Source: CBDCGV01 sp965216955
Lineage (GTDB): Bacteria > Bacteroidota > Bacteroidia > Chitinophagales > JADIYW01
Assembly (NCBI GenBank): GCA_965216955.1
Contig: CBDCGV010000004.1
Coordinates: 1 to 64,000, forward strand
Length of the DNA: 64,000 bases
Direction of reading: 5' to 3'
Positions 46,091 through 56,064 of the stretch are shown one piece after another; position 1 is the first letter of the stretch; every line of letters begins with the position of its first letter. Below the pieces are notes generated by a model. That model ran no database searches. It saw nothing but the letters and a program-made list of their open reading frames with translations, and had not been told where the DNA came from. The position numbers and the translations under genes were made by a program.

Positions 46091-48480
46091 TCTAAAGTAG
46101 TTTTTTGTTCAAGTTTAACTAACTTCTTTCTATTATAGGCACTTATTAAAATTCCAAGAACCATTATAAATGCGCCTAGCCACAATAAATTAATGAATGG
46201 GAATTTAATCGCTTTCATTATAATGTATTCTGGAATAGTTTGTTCAACAGTTATTTCTAAGGCACTTTGTTCAGGAATAATTTTAGTTAGAGCAATTCTG
46301 ATATCTAGATCTTCCAATCGAGTTGGAATAGCCGTAGCCATTTGCTCTCTTATAAAATACTTTGGTTCAATATAAAACGAGGAATCCAAGGTGATCATCA
46401 ATATTTGTGCTCCAACTACAATATCTCCCTCCTTTTGTTCAAAATCTTCAACTTCTGCATTTGGATTGATCCCTTTTAAGATACCAAAAGCGCCTCGAGA
46501 AGTCCTAATGGTATCTCCAACATTTATGGTATAAGTGTCAATAATTAATGTATCTGCCTTACTCCCATCATCCTTTAACGGGGCGGCTGTTATATGTGTA
46601 TAAAGATCAGAAAAGGGACTTCTTTTAGTTGAAGGGTTCGCAACATTTCCCATTTGCTCATCTATCTGAATATTGGGTTTTAAAACAAAAGCCTTGTCCT
46701 TCGTCTCATATTTCACATCAAAATAAATGTTACTATTCTTTTTATGACTTCCTAAGTAAGTAACTATGTACTCATTCATTTCTTCGGGAATATTCTTATA
46801 AAGCAATACGTTTTCTTCGTTGGTTTGCTGATCAAACCCTTCTCCATAGTCAAACCCATACCTATTTAACGAAATAACTTCTTGTCTACCTTGTGAAATT
46901 AAAATCCCAATGATCATTATTCCAAAACCTAAATGAGACAGTGCTCCTCCTTTTGCTCTTATTTTTGAAGAAGATTGGATAAGATATGATCCATTTGAAA
47001 AGACGGTAAATATCCCTGCAAAAATGAGCAACATATAATCGATACGTCTTATTCTAAATCCATAGGCAATAACAGCAGTAATAAGCATGCTTAAAAGACC
47101 TATTGTTCCGAGTGTTTTATAGACATTTTCTAGGTTTGTTTTTTTATACTTTAGATAAAATCCAAAACCTGCGCCTATTGCCAATAATATTCCTACCCAT
47201 ATTTGAATACCATTATAATGAGATTCTATATCAGATGGAGGGGCAAAATTTGTATTGAATATTTTATTAAAAACTGGAACCGAAGTAACCATGATGATAT
47301 GTAAAGCTGAAAATGTAAAAATTAAGGCACCAATAAACAACCAGAATTCTCTCGAACTAGAAGCCTCTTCTTTCTTTTTGGCAGGTATTTCATTGAATCG
47401 AAGTATAAATAAGATAATAAAAGGTAGCGCACATGCTACAATTGTTACAAACAACTGCCCAGACATTCCCATGTCTGTAAAAGAGTGAACAGATGAATCT
47501 CCTAATACACCACTTTTTGTAAGAAAAGACGAATACAATATTAATAGAAAAGACATCGCCACTAAAAAGTAGGCTGATGCCAAGGAATATCCCGAATGCT
47601 TAAAAGCCAATAAAGTATGTAATCCTGCAGCTAAAACAAGCCATGGAACAAGAGATGCATTTTCTACTGGATCCCAGGCCCAAAACCCACCAAAACTAAG
47701 CGCCTCATACGCCCAAGCTCCTCCCATTAAAATACCCGTACCAAGAACAGCAAAAGCAATTAGCATCCATGGCATAACAGGCTTTATCCAATTATGATAA
47801 TCTCGCTTCCATAAAGAAGCTATAACAAAACAAAAAGGAACGCTTGTTAAAGCAAATCCTAAAAATAATGTGGGTGGATGAATTGTCATCCAATAATTTT
47901 GAAGCAATGGAGACAACCCAGATCCATCTTCTGGAACATAATTGGGATTCATTTTAAAAATTGGAATATCCATAGTTTCTCTTAAGAGCATAAAAGGACT
48001 ATTCCCCATCTTATAATTAAAAACATAAATTCCTAATTCCATAGAAAGCAATAACAATTGAATTCCTGCTAATACTGCAAGCACTGGGGCCTCCCATTTT
48101 TTTGCTGAAAAAATTAGAATAATGCCTAAAATAGAATGCCAAAATATCCAAAGCAATGTACTTCCTTCTTGTCCTTCCCAAAAACATGAAAACAGATAAC
48201 GAAACGGTAGTGATTTAGCACTATGTTTCCAAACATAATCGTATTCAAATAAATGAGATCTTAGCATTATAAAGAGTAAGACTATAGCCCCGATAACACT
48301 AAGGGTATGAACAATATATGTTAACCGACCTAAGCTTAACCATGAAAATTTATCATTGGTATTTTTGCTATTGCTACCTATGATATATGAAACCATAGAA
48401 AGTAAAACTGCTATAAAAGAGATGATTATTAGTAGATGCCCTAATTGGCCAAATATGAGATTTGGAAGCCTGGATTCCAT
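46087..48480 (-). CDS. ccmF: Cytochrome c maturation haem lyase subunit CcmF
   Basis: The 797-residue protein has about 14 membrane helices and the haem-handling WWD-type motif SFGGFWAWDPVENASLVPW. Further CcmF landmarks are LFSCFWEGQEGSTLLW near residue 95, MTIHPPTLFLGF with a conserved His, and LVAMSFLLILYSSFLTKSGV. A large soluble region (about 560-770) lies on the periplasmic side before a last helix. CcmF takes haem from CcmE and attaches it to apocytochrome c. Its ATG overlaps the ccmE stop by one base. The other ccm genes (A, B, C, G, H) are not in the window. Confidence 0.93.
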   Translation of the reverse strand: MESRLPNLIFGQLGHLLIIISFIAVLLSMVSYIIGSNSKNTNDKFSWLSLGRLTYIVHTLSVIGAIVLLFIMLRSHLFEYDYVWKHSAKSLPFRYLFSCFWEGQEGSTLLWIFWHSILGIILIFSAKKWEAPVLAVLAGIQLLLLSMELGIYVFNYKMGNSPFMLLRETMDIPIFKMNPNYVPEDGSGLSPLLQNYWMTIHPPTLFLGFALTSVPFCFVIASLWKRDYHNWIKPVMPWMLIAFAVLGTGILMGGAWAYEALSFGGFWAWDPVENASLVPWLVLAAGLHTLLAFKHSGYSLASAYFLVAMSFLLILYSSFLTKSGVLGDSSVHSFTDMGMSGQLFVTIVACALPFIILFILRFNEIPAKKKEEASSSREFWLFIGALIFTFSALHIIMVTSVPVFNKIFNTNFAPPSDIESHYNGIQIWVGILLAIGAGFGFYLKYKKTNLENVYKTLGTIGLLSMLITAVIAYGFRIRRIDYMLLIFAGIFTVFSNGSYLIQSSSKIRAKGGALSHLGFGIMIIGILISQGRQEVISLNRYGFDYGEGFDQQTNEENVLLYKNIPEEMNEYIVTYLGSHKKNSNIYFDVKYETKDKAFVLKPNIQIDEQMGNVANPSTKRSPFSDLYTHITAAPLKDDGSKADTLIIDTYTINVGDTIRTSRGAFGILKGINPNAEVEDFEQKEGDIVVGAQILMITLDSSFYIEPKYFIREQMATAIPTRLEDLDIRIALTKIIPEQSALEITVEQTIPEYIIMKAIKFPFINLLWLGAFIMVLGILISAYNRKKLVKLEQKTTLE

Positions 48481-48875
48481 TATTCTGTAGAAACTGTTTT
48501 TATTTCTTCTTCAACATACTTAGATGGGCATTTCATTAAAATCTTTGACGCCTGAAAATCATCGCCCATTAACTTACCAGTAACTACTACTTTTTCTGAT
48601 TTCTCAATATCTCTTGGCTTTGTACCTCTATAAATTACTTTTTTTTCCGTTCTATCATCGTCCCGTAAATAAAAAGTAAATAAGTTAGCATCTACATGTG
48701 GATTATAGGTCATGTCCTTATCTTTAACTAACTCTCCTACGACATTAATTTCTTTACCAGATAAAGCATATTTAGAAGTAAATGTTTCATATCTACTAAA
48801 ATCTCCAATTAAGCTAATTAAAACACCTACAGAAATAGCTATTAAAAGTAATCCTATAATATGAAGTTTCTTCAC
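48480..48875 (-). CDS. ccmE: Cytochrome c maturation haem chaperone CcmE, Cys-type
   Basis: The 131-residue protein has one membrane anchor (about 5-25) and an OB-fold domain (NVVGELVKDKDMTYNP, FTFYLRDDD, VIYRGTKPRDIEKSEKVVV, GDDFQASKILMK). The haem-binding residue in classical CcmE is a His in an HxxxY motif; here the position reads KCPSKYVEE, so Cys 116 replaces His and Tyr 120 is kept. CxxxY forms of CcmE are known from delta-proteobacteria and archaea. The start seems to be GTG. It is the first gene of the ccmE-ccmF-DUF2520-HAD-ubiA-maf operon; the 160-base gap before it has no visible gene. Confidence 0.92.
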   Translation of the reverse strand: MKKLHIIGLLLIAISVGVLISLIGDFSRYETFTSKYALSGKEINVVGELVKDKDMTYNPHVDANLFTFYLRDDDRTEKKVIYRGTKPRDIEKSEKVVVTGKLMGDDFQASKILMKCPSKYVEEEIKTVSTE

Positions 48876-49035
48876 ACTACAAAAATAGACCTAAAGTCAA
48901 TACTTTGATTGGGAGTTACCTATACTTAATATTAATTTATTTCTTTAGCAAGCACCGTATTCAAATTAACGATGCAACTTAAACATTAAATGAATGAGTG
49001 AAACCGAAAATTCCAATATATTGTAAGCCCCATTA

Positions 49036-50181
49036 CTATTTCAATTCATTCAATTTATCCATCATATTCATACGTGCATAAATTTCTTTAAGTGCTCCTT
49101 TAATACCGGCGTCATTTGTATTTAGTGCATACGCTTTTTCAAAATATGGAAGTGCCTTTTCGTATAAACTATTTCTTTCTGGTTCCATTGCTTGAGCCGC
49201 TTTCCAATCGGTCATTTCATTCATTTGCTTATTAATTTCCACGGCATCATTATAATAGATAGCTCCAAGATTAAAATACGCTTCGTAGTAATCAGGCTTA
49301 GCATCAATAGCTTTTTGGTAAGTTATTGCCGCATTTTCCTTATCACCTAATTGATCGTATGCAGATCCCAAAGCAAAATACATGGTATGATTGGTAGGAT
49401 CATTTTCTACAGCTTCCTTCAATTTATCAATTGCCTGATCAGCCTTACCTGACTTTATATAATAGTTTAATTCACTAACTCGTAAAGCGGCATTATCAGG
49501 AAACTTTGCTCTTCCCTTTTCGACAATATCCACCATTTTATCTGTATCACCCTCTAGATTATATATCTCTGCCAAAAAAGAATAAACATTAGCATTATCT
49601 ACATCCATGCCAATAAGCTTTTCATAAAGCGTTTTCGCAACATCATACTTTTTACTATTCGAAGCAGCATAAGCCGTCACTAAAACAGCATTAGTATCTA
49701 TTTTATCTGTCAATTTATTTTCGAGCATAAAACTATTTATCGATTGGCATGCATCAAAATAACTATAGGCTTTCTCAAAGTCTTCATTCTTATATAAAGC
49801 TAACCCTTCATTATATAGGTAAATGGCCACATTACTTAGATTATTAGAAATAATAGTCTTTCTTTTTCCCTTTCCCAATTGATCAATCTCAAAAGCCTTT
49901 CTGTAAGCTTCATCTGCTGTAAAAAGCGCATTCGGGTTTTGTGGGAAATGAACCTTAGTTTCATAAATACTCTTATACACATCTCCCTTTACTTCCCAAC
50001 CGCGAACAGTTGCCTTCACCTCATCACTTTGCATGGCTATATCAATTGATTCCTTAGCCTTAAGTACTTCACCATTTTGAAGCATTATAGTAGCATTCCC
50101 AACTTTAGCTTTTTGAGCGTGCATGTTATACGCTGAAAACGTAAATGCACACAACAAAAAACCTAATAAAAAATCTTTCAT
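49036..50181 (-). CDS. Periplasmic TPR-repeat protein
   Basis: The 381-residue protein has a signal peptide (LLCAFTFSAYNMHAQK) and at least six tetratricopeptide repeats, for example LYKNEDFEKAYSYFDACQ, ANVYSFLAEIYNLEGD, HTMYFALGSAYDQLGDKENA and YYEAYFNLGAIYYNDAVE. The last part (EKALPYFEKAYALNTND, KEIYARMNMMDKLNEL) is another repeat. It should be a scaffold for protein contacts in the periplasm; the partner is unknown. It follows gyrA on the same strand with 48 bases between, and the pairing is seen in other Bacteroidota. Confidence 0.88.
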   Translation of the reverse strand: MKDFLLGFLLCAFTFSAYNMHAQKAKVGNATIMLQNGEVLKAKESIDIAMQSDEVKATVRGWEVKGDVYKSIYETKVHFPQNPNALFTADEAYRKAFEIDQLGKGKRKTIISNNLSNVAIYLYNEGLALYKNEDFEKAYSYFDACQSINSFMLENKLTDKIDTNAVLVTAYAASNSKKYDVAKTLYEKLIGMDVDNANVYSFLAEIYNLEGDTDKMVDIVEKGRAKFPDNAALRVSELNYYIKSGKADQAIDKLKEAVENDPTNHTMYFALGSAYDQLGDKENAAITYQKAIDAKPDYYEAYFNLGAIYYNDAVEINKQMNEMTDWKAAQAMEPERNSLYEKALPYFEKAYALNTNDAGIKGALKEIYARMNMMDKLNELK

Positions 50182-50229
50182 AAAAATATGTTTTACAACT
50201 ATTTACACTATTTATTTAAACAAACAACT

Positions 50230-52770
50230 TTACTCTTCTCCTTCTAAAGTTGCCGCTTGATCGTTACCGTTTTCTTCTTCACTATTTGTGACAATATCTT
50301 CTTCTTCTTGGTCTCTATCTACTTTTGCAACTGCAGCGATCTCATCATGCTCATCAAGTCTAATTAATCGAACACCTTGTGTTGCTCGTCCCATCACCCG
50401 TACATTAGAGAGATCCATTCTAATTGTTATTCCGGTTTTATTAATAATCATTAATTCATGTTCATCATTTACAGCTTTGATGGCTACTAATTTGCCAGTT
50501 TTCTCTGTTACACTTATGGTTTTAACACCTTTACCTCCTCTGTTCGTCTTTCTATATTCTTCTAATTCAGAGCGCTTACCATATCCTTTTGAAGAAACGA
50601 CCATTATATTAACATCACTTTCTTCCTCTTTATTTACACAAACCATGCCAATCACTTTGTCATCATCGGCTCGTAGCTTCATACCTCTAACACCTGCAGC
50701 TGTTCTGCCCATTGGCCTGACTTGTGCTTCATCAAAACGCATGGCATATCCATAGCTAGAACCTAATATGATTTCACAATTTCCATTAGTAAGATTAGCC
50801 GATAACAGTTCATCATTTTCTTTAATAGTAATCGCGTTAATACCATTAACTCTTGGCCTTGAATAAGCACGAACGGAAGTTTTCTTTAAGATGCCACTTT
50901 GCGTAGCCATCACTATATAATTGCTATCTAAAAACGCTTCATCTTTTAAATCAACAATTTTAATAAAAGCTCTAATCTTATCTTCTTTAGGAATACTGAG
51001 AATATTTTGTATCACCCGTCCCTTTGACTGTTTACTTCCCTCTGGAATTTCATACACTCTCAACCAATGACATCTTCCAGATTCGGTAAATAGCAATAAA
51101 TAATTATGGGCAGTAGCCACAAACATATGCTCTATAAAGTCTTCATCTCTAGTTTTTCCTCCGACAGAACCTCTTCCACCTCTATTTTGAAGTCTATATT
51201 CTTCTAATGGAGTTCGTTTAATATACCCTAGGTGAGAAATGGTAACTACCATTTCATCATCTGCAATAATATCTTCAATAGAGAAATCATCTCCCTGATA
51301 ACTTATCTCTGAACGCCTTTCATCTCCATATTTTTCTTTAATATCATTAAGTTCTTCTTTAATGATATTCATTCTCAGCTCCTTTTTCTCCAAAATCTCT
51401 TTCAAGTGATTTATTAAAGCCATCACCTCTTCATACTCTTTCTTTAATTTCTCACGTTCTAATCCTGTTAATTTTTGGAGGCGCATATCCAAAATGGCCT
51501 TAGCCTGTACTTCCGACAATTCGAAGCGCTCCATTAATCCTTTTTTAGCTTCTTCAGGGTTAGCAGATGCTCTTATCAAAGCAATTACCTCGTCCAGATT
51601 ATCAATCGCAATAATCAATCCCTCTAAAATATGGGCACGTCTTTCTGCTTCTGCTAATTCATATTGAGTCCTTCTAACAACAACTTCATGTCTAAAATCG
51701 ACAAAATGACGAATCATATCCTTTAGATTCAGCATTTGCGGCCGACCATTGACCAAGGCAATGTTATTTACTCCGAAAGAAGTTTGTAATTGCGTATATC
51801 TATACAGCATATTAAGCACTACTTGAGGATTGGCATCTCTCTTAAGATCGTAAACCACTCTCAAACCATCTCGATCTGATTCATCGCGTATATCAGAAAT
51901 CCCTTCAATCTTCTTATCATTAATCAGATGAGCCGTCTTTTCGATCATATTGGCTTTATTGACCTGATAAGGGATTTCACTAACGATAATTTGAGTTCTC
52001 CCGTCTTTATTCTCTTCAATAATGGCCTTGGCACGTACTTTTATCTTCCCTCTTCCGGTTTCAAAAGCTTCTTTTACCCCTCCGTAACCATAAATAATTC
52101 CACCGGTAGGAAAGTCAGGTGCTTTTACAAACTGAATCAACTCCTCAATAGTAATATCATTATTATCTATATAAGCAATCGTTCCATCAATCACTTCTGT
52201 TAAATTATGGGGAAGAATATTGGTGGCCATTCCTACTGCAATTCCCGAAGCCCCATTAATCAGCAATTGAGGAATTCTAGTGGGAAGTACGGTTGGTTCT
52301 TTTAAGGTATCATCAAAGTTGAGCTGAAAATCAACCGTATCCTTTTCAATATCCTGCAAAGCTTCTTCAGCAATTTTTCTCAACCTTGCCTCTGTATAAC
52401 GCATAGCTGCTGGGCTATCACCATCCATAGATCCAAAATTCCCCTGACCATCAACCAAAGGATACCTTAAAGACCATTCCTGAGCCATTCGAACCATTGC
52501 ATCATAAACAGAAGAATCTCCATGCGGGTGATATTTACCTAATACTTCTCCTACTATACGCGCCGACTTCTTATGTGCTCTATTAGCATATAATCCTAAT
52601 TCGCGCATTCCAAATAAAACTCTTCTATGTACAGGTTTTAGTCCATCCCTAACATCAGGAAGCGCCCTTGAAACAATAACAGACATTGAATAATCAATGT
52701 ATGCTGACTTCATCTCTTCTTCAATATTAATAGGGATTATTTTGGTTCCATTACCATCTTCAATTGCCAT
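50230..52770 (-). CDS. gyrA: DNA gyrase subunit A
   Basis: The 846-residue protein is the DNA-cleaving subunit of gyrase. The catalytic Tyr is Y125 in AAMRYTEARL, and the N-terminal LPDVRDGLKPVHRRVLFGM and YHPHGDSSVYDAMVRMAQ are canonical. Ser 86 and Asp 90 correspond to E. coli S83 and D87, the wild-type quinolone-sensitive state. The C-terminal beta-pinwheel has the GyrA-box NRGGKGV, which separates it from ParC. The C-terminal tail is acidic (REEEDIVTNSEEENGNDQ), as is common. It stands between the TPR gene and DUF445. Confidence 0.97.
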   Translation of the reverse strand: MAIEDGNGTKIIPINIEEEMKSAYIDYSMSVIVSRALPDVRDGLKPVHRRVLFGMRELGLYANRAHKKSARIVGEVLGKYHPHGDSSVYDAMVRMAQEWSLRYPLVDGQGNFGSMDGDSPAAMRYTEARLRKIAEEALQDIEKDTVDFQLNFDDTLKEPTVLPTRIPQLLINGASGIAVGMATNILPHNLTEVIDGTIAYIDNNDITIEELIQFVKAPDFPTGGIIYGYGGVKEAFETGRGKIKVRAKAIIEENKDGRTQIIVSEIPYQVNKANMIEKTAHLINDKKIEGISDIRDESDRDGLRVVYDLKRDANPQVVLNMLYRYTQLQTSFGVNNIALVNGRPQMLNLKDMIRHFVDFRHEVVVRRTQYELAEAERRAHILEGLIIAIDNLDEVIALIRASANPEEAKKGLMERFELSEVQAKAILDMRLQKLTGLEREKLKKEYEEVMALINHLKEILEKKELRMNIIKEELNDIKEKYGDERRSEISYQGDDFSIEDIIADDEMVVTISHLGYIKRTPLEEYRLQNRGGRGSVGGKTRDEDFIEHMFVATAHNYLLLFTESGRCHWLRVYEIPEGSKQSKGRVIQNILSIPKEDKIRAFIKIVDLKDEAFLDSNYIVMATQSGILKKTSVRAYSRPRVNGINAITIKENDELLSANLTNGNCEIILGSSYGYAMRFDEAQVRPMGRTAAGVRGMKLRADDDKVIGMVCVNKEEESDVNIMVVSSKGYGKRSELEEYRKTNRGGKGVKTISVTEKTGKLVAIKAVNDEHELMIINKTGITIRMDLSNVRVMGRATQGVRLIRLDEHDEIAAVAKVDRDQEEEDIVTNSEEENGNDQAATLEGEE

Positions 52771-52852
52771 ATAAAATTATCTATTTTTTAAACGCCTAAA
52801 GATACGGATTAAAGTAGCCTTTTGAACATAAAGAAATCAACAAAATGGAGCC

Positions 52853-54109
52853 TTATCCACCATTAAATAAGAAAACGAATTGCGCGAATCCCGCTGCTGC
52901 TCCAAGTGCTGCTCCAACTAAAATCAGCTTTAGCTCTTCCTCTTGAAAAGCAGGACGTAAAATTCCTTCAAATTCTTCTCCTGGAAGCGCCTGTAATCTT
53001 GTTTTTAGCATATTTTCCATATCAAAGGCACGCTCTGTATAACTGAATGTTTTTCTTATAGGTCCCGGAAGTGCATAAACAAACTTTTTAACTAACTTTC
53101 TTTTAATTCTCATAAATCGCTTAGGGCCTACAATAAAAGGCATAAATGATTTAGCGTATCCAGCTGAAAGATCAAGTGCCTTTTTTACATGGCTTTGAAC
53201 CAATTTAATTAGCTTTTCTACGTGTGGTCCATAAATCATTTCATTATAGATGTTTTCAGAATTTATAATATGGGTAGAAACAATCTTTGCATACTCCTCA
53301 GAGACTTCCATTTGCCGTTTTATAAATAACCCTTGAAAGGTCCAAGGACCAAACTTCTTGGGGACAATAGGTCTAAAAATAAGTTTTAAGGCTAGCCAAT
53401 TGGTACCATACCCCACCAGAGCACCAAAAACAGGCAAAATCCAGCCTAGTTTCATCGTAGGAAAAAGTATTGGCAAAGCCACCCAAAGTCCCATTTGAAT
53501 AAGTCCAAACATAAAGCCAAAATAAAACCCTGATCGCTCTATAAATTTAAACTCTTCAGCACCACACTTAAGGAATATATCAACCATTAGTTGCTTATCT
53601 TTCAACAAGGCGTCAATTACCATTTTTTTAAGATCAAAAAGATCATAAATGTTTTCACTTACATCCTTCATCATTTCTTCAATAAGCTTGGGTAATTCTT
53701 TTGTTACTCTACGATAGATATTCTCTTTAATTCCTTGAGGTATAGCTTCCCATACAGCATAATCTTCTTGCTCCAGTGTTTCACTCATCACTTTTTCCGT
53801 CATATTAATCATATGAGGCCCCATCTCTTGGGCCATTTCTTCGGGATCAAGCTGTAAAATAACATCCTCAATAGAAATAAGTTTTGTAGTCATTAAGTCA
53901 ACAGAAATACTTGCCATTTTCTCCGCCTTCATAGGTATAATGCCTTGCCATCCAATTGGAATTTTTCCAATTTTAAATCCGAAAAGCTCTAACGGGTAAA
54001 AAGTCATTTGAATAGCCAATACATTGGTTATCCAACCTATTAAACCGCTAATTACTGGTATTAATAAGATTTTCCAGTTCGTTGAAATCCATTCAATAAA
54101 TAGCTCCAT
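52853..54109 (-). CDS. DUF445 family membrane protein
   Basis: The 418-residue protein has an N-terminal helix (about 12-40, ILLIPVISGLIGWITNVLAI), a central pair of helices (about 195-240, GYGTNWLALKLIF) and a C-terminal helix (GAALGAAAGFAQFVFLF), with two soluble parts in between. GWITNVLAI and GYGTNWLAL are the repeated G-TNxLA-type motif of the DUF445 family, which includes YjiN and YheB; the biochemical role is unknown. It is monocistronic, 83 bases upstream of gyrA on the same strand and divergent from the DUF4199 gene. Confidence 0.9.
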   Translation of the reverse strand: MELFIEWISTNWKILLIPVISGLIGWITNVLAIQMTFYPLELFGFKIGKIPIGWQGIIPMKAEKMASISVDLMTTKLISIEDVILQLDPEEMAQEMGPHMINMTEKVMSETLEQEDYAVWEAIPQGIKENIYRRVTKELPKLIEEMMKDVSENIYDLFDLKKMVIDALLKDKQLMVDIFLKCGAEEFKFIERSGFYFGFMFGLIQMGLWVALPILFPTMKLGWILPVFGALVGYGTNWLALKLIFRPIVPKKFGPWTFQGLFIKRQMEVSEEYAKIVSTHIINSENIYNEMIYGPHVEKLIKLVQSHVKKALDLSAGYAKSFMPFIVGPKRFMRIKRKLVKKFVYALPGPIRKTFSYTERAFDMENMLKTRLQALPGEEFEGILRPAFQEEELKLILVGAALGAAAGFAQFVFLFNGG

Positions 54110-54226
54110 TTATAAAGTAAATTTTATTCGTCTTAAGAAGTGTCCTCTAACTAAAATACGGTTTTTAATCTTTTGATTGGATTTTAATTTATATATCTCA
54201 AATAAATAATTAATTTAATATGATCT

Positions 54227-54730
54227 ATGACAAAATCAGATACAACCAATTTCACATTTAAATATGGCTTAATCTCTGCCCTAGTTTTGATCATTTTTAG
54301 CCTACTGAGCTATTTTTTTAATTTTCAATATAAATATGAAATGTTAACCGGATGGGTTTCTATCCCTGTAATATTTATTCTATCTCTTTTTTGCATTAGT
54401 GATTACGCTAAAACTAAAGAAAGTTTGACTTATGGTGCCGCAGCCAAGATAGGATTTAAATGTCTCTTCATAGCCTCTATTTTGTATGGATTTTATGTTT
54501 TATTCTACGCAAATTTTATAGCCTCGGATTTTTTTTCTGAATTTTTACGGTTAAAAGAGGAAGCCTTTATTGAAAGAGGAATGCCCAAAGAAATAATAAT
54601 AAAAACTTTGAAGACGCTTGATTTATTGAGCAAACCTCATATCTCATTTTTAAGTACTGTATTTGTAATTACTTTTTTTGGGGGAATTTTTAGTCTAATA
54701 GGAGCTGTTTTTTTTCAGAAGAATAATTAA
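54227..54730 (+). CDS. DUF4199 family membrane protein
   Basis: The 167-residue protein has four membrane helices (LISALVLIIFSLLSYFF, WVSIPVIFILSLFCI, LFIASILYGFYVLFYANFI and FLSTVFVITFFGGIFSLIG). The pattern YAKTKESLTYGAAAKIGF between helices two and three is typical of DUF4199, a Bacteroidota family of unknown function. It is divergent from DUF445, and a lipoprotein gene follows 52 bases downstream. No regulatory signal was seen in the spacer. Confidence 0.85.
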   Translation: MTKSDTTNFTFKYGLISALVLIIFSLLSYFFNFQYKYEMLTGWVSIPVIFILSLFCISDYAKTKESLTYGAAAKIGFKCLFIASILYGFYVLFYANFIASDFFSEFLRLKEEAFIERGMPKEIIIKTLKTLDLLSKPHISFLSTVFVITFFGGIFSLIGAVFFQKNN

Positions 54731-54782
54731 ATATTTTCAATATATATCTTTAAATTACATACAATCAAAATTTATTGAAGTT

Positions 54783-55493
54783 ATGAAAGTCAACAATTTG
54801 CTGTGTTTACCCCTTCTATTATTTGTGATGGTATTGAGTTTTAGTGCCTGTGAAGAGGACGAAAACTGTACAGCAACTACTTGGTATGAAGATGCTGACG
54901 GAGATGGGTTTGGAGATCCTAATTTAACTCAATCTGCGTGTGAGCAGCCTACAGGATTTGTTACTGATAATACAGATTGTGATGATACAGATGCTTCAAT
55001 AAATCCAGATGCTACAGAAACCCCTAACGATGGCATAGATAGTGACTGTGATGGAACGGTAGAGCCCATAATCTGGTCGGGGCCTTCTATGACCTTCGAA
55101 AAAGCAGATTCTGCAGATTGGACATTAGCAGCCAACCAAGATAGAATAACAGACAATGTTTGGATTACACGTCAAGACAAATGGAGCATCTTTAATATAG
55201 CAGAAGGAGATATATCGGGAGGCGTAACCTGTAGTAGTGATCAACCTATTAATACAGAATGGGGCTTTGGGACTACCGCCGATATTTCTTCCATCAACTT
55301 TGGGAAATTTATGAGTGATGGTTTTGCAAATTGTAACGGGAAAAAAATTCCAGATATCGTTGGTAAAGATGCTGTATTACATATTATAGACAAAAATATT
55401 TATATAGATATTAAATTTACTTCTTGGACAACAGGTTCAGGTGGAGGAGCTCAAAATGGTGGAGGTTTTGCATATACTAGGTCTACTCCTTAG
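54783..55493 (+). CDS. Lipoprotein with MopE-like metal-binding repeat
   Basis: The 236-residue product has a lipoprotein signal (VLSFSAC, lipid Cys 23). Residues 30-92 contain TWYEDADGDGFGDP, QPTGFVTDNTDCDD and NDGIDSDCDGTVE, the acidic Asp/Cys pattern of the MopE-like putative metal-binding motif, also close to the loops of the lipoprotein at 35555-37009. The C-terminal part (about 93-236, ending GGGAQNGGGFAYTRSTP) has no motif known to me and reads like a beta-sandwich with WTSGSGGG-type strands. Its 3' end overlaps the convergent methyltransferase gene by 11 bases. Confidence 0.8.
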   Translation: MKVNNLLCLPLLLFVMVLSFSACEEDENCTATTWYEDADGDGFGDPNLTQSACEQPTGFVTDNTDCDDTDASINPDATETPNDGIDSDCDGTVEPIIWSGPSMTFEKADSADWTLAANQDRITDNVWITRQDKWSIFNIAEGDISGGVTCSSDQPINTEWGFGTTADISSINFGKFMSDGFANCNGKKIPDIVGKDAVLHIIDKNIYIDIKFTSWTTGSGGGAQNGGGFAYTRSTP

Positions 55494-56007
55494 AAGTAAA
55501 ATGCCATAAAAGTATTCCCACACAAACACTTACATTTAAGGAGTGTTTAGTTCCCCATTGAGGAACTTCTATGCACTTGTCTGCTTGTTGTATAGCAACT
55601 TCAGAAACTCCTTTAACCTCATTTCCAAAAATTAGCGCATATTTAGAAGCGCTTTCTGGTTGAAAATTATCAAGCATCGTGCTTTTATCTGCCTGTTCAA
55701 TAGCAATAACTTCCCAATGATCTCTTTTAAGTTCAACTATACAGTCTTCAATATCGTTATAATAGGCCCAATTTACAGATTCAGTAGCTCCTAGTGCAGA
55801 TTTCAAAATATCCCTGTGCGGAGGCTGTGCCGTAAATCCACATAGGCAAATTTTTTCTATTAAGAAGCAATCTGCACTTCGAAAAATAGATCCCACATTT
55901 AAAGCACTTCTTATATTATCTAGTACAATTATTAAGGGCCTTTTATCCATTTTCTTGTACTCTTCGGTTGTCAACCTTCCCAATTCGCTGTTAGCAAGTT
56001 TTCGCAT
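55483..56007 (-). CDS. SpoU/TrmH-family RNA methyltransferase
   Basis: The 174-residue protein is a SPOUT methyltransferase of minimal length. Motif 1 is DNIRSALNVGSIFRSAD, motif 2 is ALIFGNEVKGVS, and motif 3 is HSLNVSVCVGILLWHF, which together form the SAM-binding trefoil knot. It would 2'-O-methylate a ribose in tRNA or rRNA; the target position cannot be derived. It is divergent from mutS with 57 bases between starts. Confidence 0.93.
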   Translation of the reverse strand: MRKLANSELGRLTTEEYKKMDKRPLIIVLDNIRSALNVGSIFRSADCFLIEKICLCGFTAQPPHRDILKSALGATESVNWAYYNDIEDCIVELKRDHWEVIAIEQADKSTMLDNFQPESASKYALIFGNEVKGVSEVAIQQADKCIEVPQWGTKHSLNVSVCVGILLWHFTSKE

Positions 56008-56036
56008 TGTATAATTTTATGACCCTTCCAATGTAT

Positions 56037-56044
56037 TAAATTTG
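56037..56044 (+). promoter_or_regulatory. Possible Bacteroidota -7 promoter element for mutS
   Basis: TAAATTTG fits the Bacteroidota -7 consensus TAnnTTTG exactly and lies 20 bases before the GTG start of mutS, in the divergent spacer with the methyltransferase gene. A matching TTG at -33 is not found at the usual spacing, so support is only partial. Confidence 0.35.
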
Positions 56045-56064
56045 TTGGGTTCTGAAATACAAAA

